From Branchiostoma floridae (taxonomy: Eukaryota; Chordata; Leptocardii; Amphioxiformes; Branchiostomatidae), in NCBI RefSeq assembly GCF_000003815.2, contig NC_049990.1:6882877-6946876 (forward strand): a stretch of 64,000 nt of DNA, given 5' to 3'. Of this stretch, positions 34,901 through 44,278 are shown piece after piece; the stretch's first letter is position 1; every line of letters begins with the position of its first letter. The position numbers were made by a program, and so were the translations under genes. The notes beneath the pieces were generated by a model. It did not search any database. It saw only the letters and a program-made list of their open reading frames with translations, and was not told the origin of the DNA.

Positions 34901-36442
34901 ATTTCATGCAGTGGACGGACCCTGAGCCGCTCCAAGTGGTCTACGCAGGGTACACTACCGGGTGGGGAAGCACTGGGGAGTGGAGGTTCTGTCCGGTGCT
35001 TATAGGTAAGATTACAACCAGTTGAAAAGTTAGCCTCCAAAGAAGGCTCTCTGGGCCCCTTTTCCGTATTTGTTTGGCTCATGATATTACACTTTTGTTG
35101 CTGGCCCTTTCTTTTTGCACTGGGTCACTTCTACTGCCGGCCCGACACTGTGTGCCGGCCCATAGAAGCGACCCAGCTGAAAGTACAAGCAAACCAGTAC
35201 AAAAAGAAAATGCCATCAAAAGTGTATTATGAGCCAAAAGACGGAAAAGAGCCATCTATGGAGGCTATTGAAAAGTTAAAGGCCTTTCTCTTGGTGTGTA
35301 GGGCGAGGCCCATCTCCCTCTCTGTTGCCCCTGGGCCACACATTTTGCGAGTAATCTCACAGATCTATTGTTGCCTGTTGGCAAGGCAGTATGCATGTAT
35401 CCAAAGGGCCAACCAGTATCCATCAGGCCACCAGAGCCGGTAGAATACTGGTTGGCCCTTTGGATACTGTCTGTCTGTCCCCTTCCTATGGGTTCATTTC
35501 TTCATTAGTTGCTTTTGCATGTTGGAAGCTTGGAGTTAAAAACATTGGCCATTTACTGTAATGTAAGCAATATGTAAGAACACAGTGGACTACTACTAAG
35601 CAAGATGTGCTGGTTTATATAAGCCGGATCACAGTTACTAGTACACTGCACATGGACATTAAGTTGCATTGTGGGTAATATGCGACAGTTGAAGGTCCAT
35701 GAGGTTTGAGCATACATGTACATGTATACCAAACCAAGGAGCTTGATCAAACATGAGCTAGACAAAGTCTCTGTGGCCGAATGGTAATGCAACCCAGCTG
35801 CTTGGCCTCATTTCTCAGATTGGGTACCTTGACTGCCTGCAATGATACACCAAGGTGAAAAATAGCTGTTAACAAGAGCCTTTGACATATTACTGGCAAT
35901 GCATCTTGCTGTGCATGCGCAGTCTAAACCATGTACAAGCCTATAGCTAAGCTCTGCAGAGCTCTGAAGGGCATGCGGATGTGACATAGAATATCATTGT
36001 TATTTCAGATGGAAGAACAGAGCCCCAGCCATCATCCTCTGGAGGATTTAATGGTTTTCATGTATTCACCATATTTGTTGGAATCATTGCGGCTTTTGTT
36101 CTATTTCAACATGGAAAACATTGGCTGCAAAACAATAATTGCAATTGCCCAATGGCCCGGGCTCTACGCTGCAGACGGCGTCCTGAACAGAACCAACAGA
36201 ACACAAACGTCCACTCTATCTCTGTCAGTCTACCAGACTCACGTGCAGAGATGGATAGCCATATATCCATTGGTGTAGACAATGCAAGCGCAGAGTACGA
36301 TGACCCACCGTCTTACCCGGAAGTTGCAACGTCAGTGGTCCAAGTAGAGCCTGCCTCCTCAGAGGACCCTCCTTCTTATGCACATGTTTCTTCAGAGGAC
36401 CCACCCCCTCCTTCATATGATGATGCCTTGAACATGACTTAA
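28990..36442 (+). CDS. Type I receptor: two GCWxD domains, FAMeT domain, TM, PPxY tail (last exon 6a)
   Basis: Exons: 28990-29056, 31450-31752, 32594-32887, 33400-33639, 34811-35005 and last exon 36009-36442, all phase 1, giving 510 residues. Exon 1 is a signal peptide (CTWTVLVVVLFFCEQLS). Exons 2 and 3 each encode a WSC-like cysteine-rich unit with four cysteines: GCWKD/GCWED, EKCxQVALSR, GGxC, and DCGGDGEGG/ACGGDGEGG. Exons 4 and 5 encode a farnesoic acid O-methyltransferase-like domain (VRANNDVHVALSSQN, MYEIVIGGWNNTSSVIRRSK, GFWISW, GYTTGWGSTGEW). This domain type is common as an extracellular, probably ligand-binding module. The last exon supplies one membrane helix and a cytoplasmic tail with three PPSY motifs. 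The family name of the whole protein is not known to me. Ligand binding and signalling are inferred. Confidence 0.88.
29057..31449. other. Intron 1 of the receptor gene
   Basis: The intron is about 2.4 kb. It contains TACATGTA-type repeats near 29180-29390, a short direct duplication of GGCTATTGACACAC (about 30166 and 30203), a tRNA-like sequence at 30432-30515 and CCTTGCCGC/GCGGCAAGG motifs around 29638 and 30982. No coding exon is evident. Confidence 0.5.
30432..30515 (+). pseudogene. tRNA-like sequence (pseudo-tRNA or SINE head)
   Basis: An A-box-like TGGCGTAATGGTTAGCG and a strong B box GGTTCGAACCC have near-normal spacing. A run of more than ten thymines follows. The T stem is only partly paired and no acceptor stem closes, so it is not a functional tRNA as read. 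Confidence 0.45.
31815..31925. mobile_element. Foldback MITE fragment, AGCAGTTACTCAAGC family
   Basis: Contains AAAAAGCAGTTACTCAAGCA, TGTGTCACTGACGAAAG, GTCAGACCGTTTCCAAAAT and TTATTACCTGGATGTCTAAC, in the order seen in the full copy at 16955-17275. It is in intron 2 of the receptor gene. Confidence 0.6.
32342..32409. mobile_element. Tiny foldback element with 9-bp target duplication
   Basis: A 68-bp element is made of 21-bp perfect inverted arms, CATCCTCCTACGCACGGTCCC and its complement, around a 26-bp centre. It is flanked by the direct repeat GTACATCGA (32333-32341 and 32410-32418). Nine-base duplications are typical of Mutator-like transposition. Confidence 0.85.
34096..34300. mobile_element. 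Inverted-repeat MITE, GGCGTCTCTAGGGCCTTG ends
   Basis: The left end GGCGTCTCTAGGGCCTTG is matched by the complement CAAGGCCCTAGAG and CCTAGAGACGCC at the right. The interior has repeated GCCGGGA motifs. The poly-G run lies inside it. Confidence 0.7.
34355..34536. mobile_element. Large foldback (arms about 85 bp)
   Basis: The left arm contains GACAAATAGAGTC and CTAGGGGAGTC. The right arm contains their complements GACTCCCCTAG and GACTCTATTTGTC. The outer ends are TAGCCTCTATCAGGC and GCCTGGTAGAGGCTA. A short A-rich centre separates the arms. It is palindromic and non-coding. Confidence 0.85.
35006..36008. other. Intron 5 of the receptor gene
   Basis: About 1 kb with no supported exon. An ORF-like stretch at 35081-35443 shows no recognisable protein feature. 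A perfect 23-bp hairpin (ATACTGGTTGGCCCTTTGGA and its complement) lies at 35396-35466. Confidence 0.5.
36009..36442 (+). CDS. Alternative last exon 6a: TM plus PPxY tail
   Basis: The acceptor TTATTTCAG joins in phase 1 to exon 5. The exon encodes a short linker (DGRTEPQPSSSGG), a hydrophobic helix (FHVFTIFVGIIAAFVLF), a basic and Cys-rich juxtamembrane stretch (CNCP, then LRCRRR) and a tail with PPSYPEV, PPSYAHV and PPPPSYDDA. The tail ends LNMT. PPxY motifs bind WW domains such as those of NEDD4-type ubiquitin ligases. YPEV and YAHV also fit YxxPhi endocytic signals. Compared with 6b and 6c it lacks the GDLF segment. An AATAAA signal lies about 150 bp after the stop. Confidence 0.88.
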
Positions 36443-36820
36443 AAAACGGAGTTTGAAGATGTCATAGTTAATTTATCGTACGTGTTATCTGATTATAGTA
36501 CATGAATTATGCAAATAAGGTTTTGACTAACATGACAGTACGTGGCCATTGATCATGTCATTCAAAGCTAAATGTGACTAAGATATGAAACAATAAAGAC
36601 TTGTATCTCTGAAAACACAACAACCAAGAGCAATTCTCACCCTTGAATTAGTGGCCTCTTCCTTTGACCCCATGACCTGGAGTGTCTGTCAGCTGTCTGC
36701 CAACAGGTTGATTAATGACAGTCTTGAACTTTACTTCCTGAAATTTGGCCCTTTACTCTGTTTCACTCAGTTTTTCCATGTGCAATGCGGATGTGACAGA
36801 GAATGTCATTGTTATTTCAG

Positions 36821-37293
36821 ATCGAAGAACAGAGCCCCAGCCATCATCCTCTGGAGGACTAAACGGTTTTCATGTAGCCGGCATATTCATTGGACTCTTT
36901 ATGGCTTTGGTTCTATTGCAACATGGAAGACATAGGTTGCAAAACAATAATTGCAATTGCCCGATCGCCAGGGCCCTACCCTGCAGACAGCATCGCGAAC
37001 AGAACCAACAAGACACAGACGTTCACTCTACCACTTTGTCTTTGAGTCTACAAGACATTGACACTGACAATGTACGTGCAGACGGTGACACGGAAAGCCA
37101 AATATCCATTGGTGACTTATTTGATGTAGACAATGCAAGCGCAGAGTACGATGACCCACCGTCTTACCCGGAAGTCGCAACGTCAGTGGTCCAAATAGAG
37201 CCTGCCTCCTCAGAGGACCCTCCTTCTTATGCACACGTTTCTTCAGTGGACCCACCTCCACCTTCATATGATGATGCCTTGAACATGACTTAA
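36821..37293 (+). CDS. Alternative last exon 6b: TM plus PPxY tail
   Basis: This is a tandem duplicate of 6a with the same TTATTTCAG acceptor and phase. Joined to exons 1-5 it gives 523 residues. The helix differs (FHVAGIFIGLFMALVLL). The CNCP juxtamembrane cysteines are kept, and the tail is longer, with DTESQISIGDLFDV before the three PPSY motifs. At the position of the 6a AATAAA the sequence reads GAAATATAC, so its own polyadenylation signal appears lost. The duplication unit includes about 50 bp of upstream intron and several hundred bp of 3' flank. Confidence 0.85.
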
Positions 37294-37802
37294 AAAACGG
37301 AGTTTGAAGATGTCATATTTAATTTATTGTACGTGTTATCTGATTATAGTTCATGAATTATGCAAATTCCAACATTACAGTACATGGCCATTGATCCCTT
37401 TTTTGTCATTCCAAGCTAAATGTAACTAACACATGAAATATACATGTATTATAGTGTATAACAGACTATCAAGAGCAGTACCCACCCATGAACTAGTAGG
37501 CTCTTCCTTTGACCCCATGACCTGGAGTGTCTGTCAGCTGTCATCCAAGGTTGATGTATTAGGTCTAACAACTCTTGAACTTTACTTCTGTTTTGAGATG
37601 TGCCTATACATAGCATCTAAAAAAGGGAAATAGGAAACACAAACAGACAAATGATCACACTGAAAACAAAATCTCTACCTGTACAGGTGATGGTGATGGT
37701 TTCTTCTATGATGTGCTGATGATCTTCCACTGGCTTGTTAGGATACAGCTTGGATGTGAGTGATCTAGATGATGTGACCAAGAGTGTTGTTGTTCTTTTC
37801 AG

Positions 37803-38239
37803 AAGAAAGAAGAGAAACCAATCAACCATCGTCAGAAGGACTGGCTTGGTACCATATAGTAGGCATTGTCTTTGGGTGCTTTGTGTTTCTGACCATAGTT
37901 GGAAATCGGAACAGAAACGCTGGGAGGCCCCCATCTGCCAGAGCGCCTCCCGCCCCAGCGACCCCACAGAACCAACGGAACACAAACGTTCCCTCTACCT
38001 CAGTCAGTCTACCAGACTTACGCTCAGTCAGTGACACGGATAGCCAAATATCCATTGGTGATTTATTTGGGGTAGACAATGCAGGCGCAGAGTACGATGA
38101 CCCACCGTCTTACCCGGAAGTTGCAACGTCAGTGGTCCAAGTAGAGCCTGCCTCCTCAGAGGACCCTCCTTCTTATGCACATGTTTCTTCGGACGACCCA
38201 CCTCCACCTTCATATGAAGATGCCTTGAACATGACATAA
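37803..38239 (+). CDS. Alternative last exon 6c: TM plus PPxY tail, no juxtamembrane cysteines
   Basis: This third copy has acceptor CTTTTCAG in phase 1. Joined to exons 1-5 it gives 511 residues. The N-terminal half is diverged: the linker is EERRETNQPSSEG and the helix WYHIVGIVFGCFVFLTIVG. A Pro/Ala-rich segment (RPPSARAPPAPATPQ) replaces the CNCP region. The tail is almost identical to 6b (ISIGDLFGVDN, three PPSY motifs, ALNMT). Conserved tails with diverged membrane parts suggest selection on the tail or local gene conversion. Confidence 0.85.
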
Positions 38240-39164
38240 GGGTTAAACTATATTCTGTCGCTATCACTGTTGCCAAAACTCACTGGTCCATCTCACGCAA
38301 TCTAACGTATCATCAGGAAAAGACACTTTGATCCAATTCAGTGGTTTGCTGCTAAAAATCTTCTACTGGTTGTTGAGAAATTAAGATGAATGATGAGGGC
38401 AAGAATCAAAGGACTTCTTTTTCGAATCATGCTGCCACAAAATTAGCTAGCTCATGGTTTGAACTTCACATTCGCAGTATTGTAACTGTTAATGATACAT
38501 TTTTGTATTAAGCATCTTAATGTATATTTCTATGCATGCATTTGACCATGCATATATATGTTCTGAATTTTCTTCACTAACGAGTACATTGTATTAAATG
38601 TGACACGTGTATTAAATGTGACACGTGTATTAATTGTGACAAATGGGCAACTACTGTATCTAGTTGTCACTTCGTAATCTATTTTCAATTGGGTAAAACA
38701 TTCTGGTCCTGTTAAAGGAAGTTTACACCTAATCTTCGAAGAGCTGGGAAGTGTATATACATGTACTAACTGTAGTTTTCATTGCTCTAGAGGTCAATTT
38801 ATAAAAACTAACAGATTTAACAAAAATGACACTTTGTTGTGAATTTGATAAAAACTTAGTTTATTCAAGAACACATTAGTTTATTAAGTAACACATTAAT
38901 CTGAAAAAAAAAAAACAATAAGAGAAAACTTGAATGTTGCTGTAATGTACTATCTTTTGTTGGGATACCAATAATTCAAGACTGATTAAAAAACTTTTAT
39001 ATCAAAATTTCAGTTGAATAGATCTGTTTGTATGATACTGTTGAAATGCTATCTTTTGATCTTCTATATTATCAAGTACATCTTTAGGCCACACCAATTT
39101 TATTTGTAGCATCTCCGAAAAAAAATTAAGTCCCCAGAAAAAAATCATACAGTTTTGCTATCGA
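38240..39164. other. 3' flank of the receptor gene
   Basis: No gene is seen. It includes a short tandem repeat with a TATTAAATGTGACACGTG unit (two and a half copies at about 38591-38642) and ATTAAA motifs that could act as polyadenylation signals for exon 6c. Confidence 0.45.
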
Positions 39165-39430
39165 AAACCTGTAAATATTACCATTTAGAACAAAAAAAAA
39201 TAAAATTTCAGCCAAAAAACAATGCCTTTGTTCAGAACATTTGTTACAAATCAAACTGAAGGAATTCATTATATAATACATGCCATTAGACTCCTCAGGC
39301 TATTTGTGTGTTGTTATTTAAGCCAAATATCCTCACCCAAGACCTTTTGAAAGAAAAAAAGAAAAAAAAAATTTAAACCTGTTGGTCCAATTTTTTCTGA
39401 AAAGCAACAAATAAATTTGGTGTGGTCTTT
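39165..39430 (+). repeat. 270-bp direct repeat flanking the receptor gene (right copy)
   Basis: Same-orientation partner of 28524-28790, with AAACCTGTAAATATTACCAT, TTTGTTCAGAACATTTGTT, CCTGTTGGTCCAATTTT and ATAAATTTGGTGTGG in order. A purine insert (GAAAGAAAAAAAG type) is specific to this copy. Confidence 0.75.
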
Positions 39431-40140
39431 GCAACATATAACAATGAGACTTTTCCAGTATCAAAACCTCATGTCTTTCCTTCTACTTTGTAAGACGTTG
39501 ATGTCCTCTATGGCTTGTGAGGTCATCTTTAGAATAGCTGCTACATCCATTGGCATTGTGGGGTTGCTGTCACAAGGAATCCTGGAAATACTTGAAGTTG
39601 AGAGGTGAGAGGGTTGTGTGGTGGCATGCCCTGCTTCCAAGCTCCCCCTAACATATTTAGGTGGTACTGCAGTCCAGGGAAATGCTGCATTCTCCAGAAT
39701 GTCTGATTAAAAGTGTCAAGGAAAGAACCATGGAATGATTGGACAGAAATGTTTCTGTTTCAAAATGCAATGAAACACAACAAGTACATGTATGACACGA
39801 AGAAAAGATCATCATATATGTAATGTACTACAGTAGAAGCCACATACTTGCATAATTGTTCAAGGTTCAAGGTGCATAATGGATTACCGCACACTTCTGT
39901 TAATTGCGCGGAATCCCCAAATCCCAAACTGTTGCGGTATAGCAGGATAATTTCGCATTATTGCACCACCCGGATAATTGCACGAAATACACTGGCAAAT
40001 GGTGTGTGCAAGCTGCAAGTAAATGACTTCTACTGTGAAATCGATGTGTATGTACAGGTAGTAACTGACAGGATTTGTTTGGCACTCAGCTGTGCCCCCT
40101 GTCATCTTAGGGAAAAAGTGCAGATTCTGCATGTACAATG

Positions 40141-41061
40141 TACTGTAAATGCAGAAACTTTTGCGGTGGTTTAATGTTCGCAGTTTTCATGGTGGCCGCT
40201 TCACCGCAAACTTAGGCCCCCTTTAGACAGACAACAATTATATAGTCGTGCGACTGTTATTGACTATTCGTTGTGGGCAACGGTTGTCTTTAGACATGCG
40301 TTCAGAGTATTGCGGGACACCCGCGGCGCAGGATTCCACTGCGGTGCGTGCGTGCGTGACCCACAGTGACCTCTTGCTTGCAAATTAAAAATGGCGGGAG
40401 AATTCTTAATTTTCGTCATGCAGCAGATTACTATTCTTTTGCTTGCAAACAAATATTGTCCCCAACAAAGAATGACACAGAGACGGTAAAATCTGGAATT
40501 AAACCCGGCGTTCGTGGCCGCCGGTGGTATTACAGATTACTACTAGTATCATGAAGGATGTAGCCACTGGTGGCGGTGCATTGCGCTGGAACAGGCAGTT
40601 TCTGATGACAAAAATACGTTTCCATTACTGACTGCATGTACATCTACGGAAAAAAATGCCCTTTCAAAAAGAAAAAAACATGCTGCAGGCTTATTAGCAT
40701 ATGATCCAGTCCCGTCGCCGGCGACGAATTTTCTTTAGACATGTGAGGAATAGTCGCGGACCCCCCGCTGAAGGGTCGCGCGACTGGGTCCGAGGTGGTC
40801 GCACGATGATTCCATAAAAACCCTTGCACGACTATTTTGATCCTCTTTAGACAGCCTTAAAATACCGTCGCCGGCAACGTTGTCGACAACAACAGTCGCA
40901 CGACTATGAAAGTGTTGTCTGTATAAAGTCGGCCTTAAAACGACCACAAACATTTTGTGCCACAGTGCATGGTGCTATCGTGAACTTAAAAGCACCGCGA
41001 AAAGTCCCTTTTCCCGCTACCGCAAAATTAAATCCCCACGAACTTAAATGCATTTACAGTA
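40141..41061. mobile_element. MITE, TACTGTAAATGCA family, interrupted by a Harbinger-like element
   Basis: Inverted 13-bp ends TACTGTAAATGCA and TGCATTTACAGTA bound the copy. The two halves (CGCAGTTTTCATGGTGGC, and CACCGCGAAAAGTCCC with TTAAATCCCC) are contiguous in the relative at 14968-15157. Here they are split by 40215-40934. Confidence 0.8.
40215..40934. mobile_element. PIF/Harbinger-like element with TTA duplication, nested
   Basis: Ends of about 50 bp are imperfectly inverted: GGCCCCCTTTAGACAGACAA on the left, and TTGTCTGTATAAAGTCGGCC on the right, with an internal TAGTCGTGCGACTGTT and its complement. It is flanked by TTA on both sides (40212-40214 and 40935-40937), as in PIF/Harbinger insertions. 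It is 720 bp with no transposase frame. Removing it plus one TTA restores the host MITE. Confidence 0.85.
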
Positions 41062-42629
41062 CTACGGTAGGTTAAATGCAAATGTAGGTTAAATCTTGCA
41101 AGACCCAACATATAGACCTGATACATTGCAGCTTTGTCTGAATGTTTGGGTCTGAAGTTACTTTCACAGTTTTTAAAAAGACTTAGTAAACTCCATTCTC
41201 ATGATTTTAAACTGTATTGATGAAGGTAACTGACATTACAAGATGCATGTATACTGACAAAAGTAAACTAACTCAACATGTTCACTTTACATCTGCAACT
41301 CACTCCCACACACTCACACCCATTTAACTTTTTAAGTAACACTACGCCTTCAATAATATTTTGATTACAGCAAGACTAATGCTTGTAATCTCTGTCAAAT
41401 CAAAACTGTGTTACCCAATAATCTAATAATCCAACACCTGGGTATTACCCTACATTCCGAATCAAAGTTAATCCAAAATGTCACATTATACAACCCACTT
41501 ACAATCTTTCTAAAATTTAATTTCCTGTAAGAAAAATTTGGATAATCCACCACCTGTTCAAGCGGTAACATACTGTAAAATGTTTGGCCTTACAAAACTT
41601 TATGTAGCTCCCTGGTTCATAGAATGTTCACAATCAATTTGGGAAATTCAAAACAACATAATTAAAATAAATTATCTTTGCCACCAAAGTTAGTGTTCAG
41701 TGCCATATGTATGTCTGTCTGTTTGTTGCCAGCATAACTAAAGAAGATGTGGACAGATCCTTATGATACTAGTAAACTGGTATTGGGTCGGAGTCGAGGA
41801 ATCAGAGGTGAAATTTGATAATGGGCCTCTTGGCGGCTCTCTACAGTACTGCAACAGAACTTCCATTTTTTATATCTTGTGTTCTGGACATGCTATGGTT
41901 ATGATTTCGAGCGCTTGATAGCTTTCGTTGTTTTACTCTACTAACCCCATATAGCACCAGTACATGTAAGAGAAAATTGTAGAAATTTAAAACTTTGACT
42001 CAGCCATTGAGTCATTTTCTAATATTGATAGACAGCTGGGATCAGTCTATTCACTCACACTCACAAGCTGCTTGCTCCAGGGAGCATGGCACTACGACAT
42101 ATTTTCCTTGAAGGATCAGTCTATTGAATTTTGAAATTCTTTAACAAACCACAAACACAAGAGAAAGATGTTAAAGATTGACAGCAGCAGGTGCTACATG
42201 TTTGCCCCACAACATGCTGTGTTGTCACAACAAAACATCCACCAAAATGGCAATCTGCCAGAACACAGTTAAATAAACCTCAGAATTCAGAACAAAGGGG
42301 TGCAAGTCAGGAAATTTAGTCATTTAGCCATCTTCTCAACAAATACCATGCTACACAAGATTTAGGGACAATGGCCAAGACAATACTTGCACTGACTAAG
42401 AAGATAAACACCTGCTGCAAATGTCCCTTTAATATTTGGTTATATTCATGGGGACCTGCATGCCCTTTTACATAGAGCGTAAACAGCTATTTTGATACCA
42501 CGTAATTCATACCTAAACCTCTCAAATCCAATGCAGACCATAATCGGTGCTTTTGACGTAAAGCATAATTGGAGCTGGAATTTTGTGTTGAGTAGAGCCA
42601 GCCTGCTGAAAATAAAGGAATATGTACAT
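41062..42629. other. No gene seen
   Basis: AT-rich non-coding sequence. I find no coding frame, RNA gene or strong repeat in it. Confidence 0.4.
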
Positions 42630-42892
42630 GTAACGTTAGTTCAACTTAATCCGTATGGTAACCTATATCCGTTGTATATAAAAATAGGGTATTTGGGGAT
42701 CATTAAGTCGGTGGAAGGTAGTTTCACATTGCAATATTTTTGAATAAAATGTTGATGTTTGAAACCCACGTTTTGAATAAAATGTTGATGTTTGAAACCC
42801 ACGTCGTTGACCTGAAATCTCTATTATACCCAGCTTTTTTTTAAAACAACGAATCTAGGTTACCCCCGGATTAAGGTGAACCAGCGTTAGAG
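42630..42892. mobile_element. MITE, GTTCACCTTAATCCG family (second copy, with internal duplication)
   Basis: Ends ACGTTAGTTCAACTTAATCC and CGGATTAAGGTGAACCAGCG are inverted. A 33-bp internal segment (TTTTGAATAAAATGTTGATG, then TTTGAAACCCACG) is repeated twice in tandem. Related to 25937-26152. Confidence 0.7.
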
Positions 42893-43799
42893 GTAGGCAG
42901 TGCTTTTCTGAATTTAGCGTGACTACTATAGTACAGTATTACCATTAACGCTAAGCCCCACCACCCATTGCAGGCCCCCCGTTACCTATCTGAGCTGTCA
43001 AAACCTGGCACCCCAAATTACCTCTGACACTACCCTGAGTTCCTGGTGTAGTAGCCTTTGTGCTGGATTCCAAAGCAAATACAGTACATGGATCCCAGTG
43101 GACAAAATACCTCGTAAAATCCTCCTTCCCTCTGGGCTATAGCTCACTACCCTTATCTTAAAAAGGAAAGACATCTATACCCTGCCTGGTGTGTAATTCC
43201 TTGCGCAAGAGTGGCAGGTTTCCAACCAAGAACCATTAATCATGAATCGGTGGCGGACACTGAAATTTCTAGCTTGCACAACTGTAAAATAGTTCTGCTC
43301 GATACTTAAATTGCAACTGAAATCTTCTATTCTCTATGGGAGAGTTATCTATCAAAAGGAAATCCTGTCTTCAACAAGGATGAAGGCAGGGATGAGATAC
43401 CTTCATACCCTCTGTCATCACAGTTAAATACTGATGAGTTGAAAAAGTTCTACAACATATTAAGGAAGTCATGATGATGGTCTCTTAAATGGCAAATTAC
43501 TCATCCATGTGACTTCAACCGACACAGATGAACTTTCAAGTTAAGATATAAAGGTTAATGTTGAATTATAGTGGGCCAGCTACGATTAGCGGTGAATTAA
43601 GAAGACCCTCCTTTATGCATGTCTTGGCTAGAGAGTCTTTTGTATAATGTTAGGCTCCTTAAAAGTTCCCACTGTGTTGTCACAATAGCTACATGTGGAG
43701 CTTTTAACAGAACAGCTTTCAGAGACAGAGCACTGTTTCCAGTTCACTTCCAATGGCAAAGAAGATCTAAACAAGAAAATTCTGTGTTACCTGTCTTAA

Positions 43800-44010
43800 C
43801 CCTTAAACTGCCAGAGTTTCAGTCTATGAAATGCTATCAGTGCCAGGGTTGGCTGCTGACCTCCAAAAAGAAATCCCGAACAAGGCCGAAGTTCCTAACT
43901 TCCGGGGTTCGTGCGGTTGCTACTTCGGGGGAATACGCTATCCCGGATATATCCGGGTGCGGCACACAGTATATGTGTTCCGGATATATCCGGGTTTGGC
44001 AGTTTAAAGG
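43800..44010. mobile_element. piggyBac-like MITE flanked by TTAA
   Basis: TTAA at 43796-43799 and 44011-44014 flanks inverted ends CCCTTAAACTGCCAGAG and TTTGGCAGTTTAAAGG. TTAA targets with CC(C)-type ends are characteristic of piggyBac transposition. The interior contains two GGATATATCCGGG palindromes. Confidence 0.85.
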
Positions 44011-44189
44011 TTAAAGGGTGCAGATGAACAGCAACTCTGGTCCCTACTTCATGGAACAGTCCAGAACTGTTGATTGATTGACAGCTAGGGTGGGGAGACT
44101 GTTGACATTGATGGATTATTCCGTCCTCACTAGTAAAACCCCTGGACCAGTCCATTCTTTCCAGTTTACAGGTAGGGACTAATTCTTAA

Positions 44190-44278
44190 CCTGGTAGCCA
44201 GCCGTATTATAGTTCTCGAGTCTCTTCTTGAGAGGACAGAACAGAGTCTTGAGAGCTATAATACGGCTGGATACCAGG
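44190..44278. mobile_element. MITE, CCTGGTATCCAGCCGTATTATAG family (copy 1)
   Basis: Inverted ends are CCTGGTAGCCAGCCGTATTA and TAATACGGCTGGATACCAGG, with CTCGAGTCTCTTCTTGAGAG inside. Relatives are at about 48545-48658 and 49347-49446. Confidence 0.8.

Noticed and set aside
35081-35443. 120-codon plus-strand frame in receptor intron 5
   Set aside because: It has no recognisable domain, no suitable splice sites in phase 1, and overlaps a hairpin. Probably chance.
37617-37985. Open frame of 122 codons on the minus strand
   Set aside because: It overlaps the alternative last exon 6c and shows no protein features of its own.
36225-38276. Minus-strand frames of 60-85 codons sharing GPLTLQLPGKTVGHRTLR
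   Set aside because: Their similarity only reflects the tandem duplication of the plus-strand tail exons.
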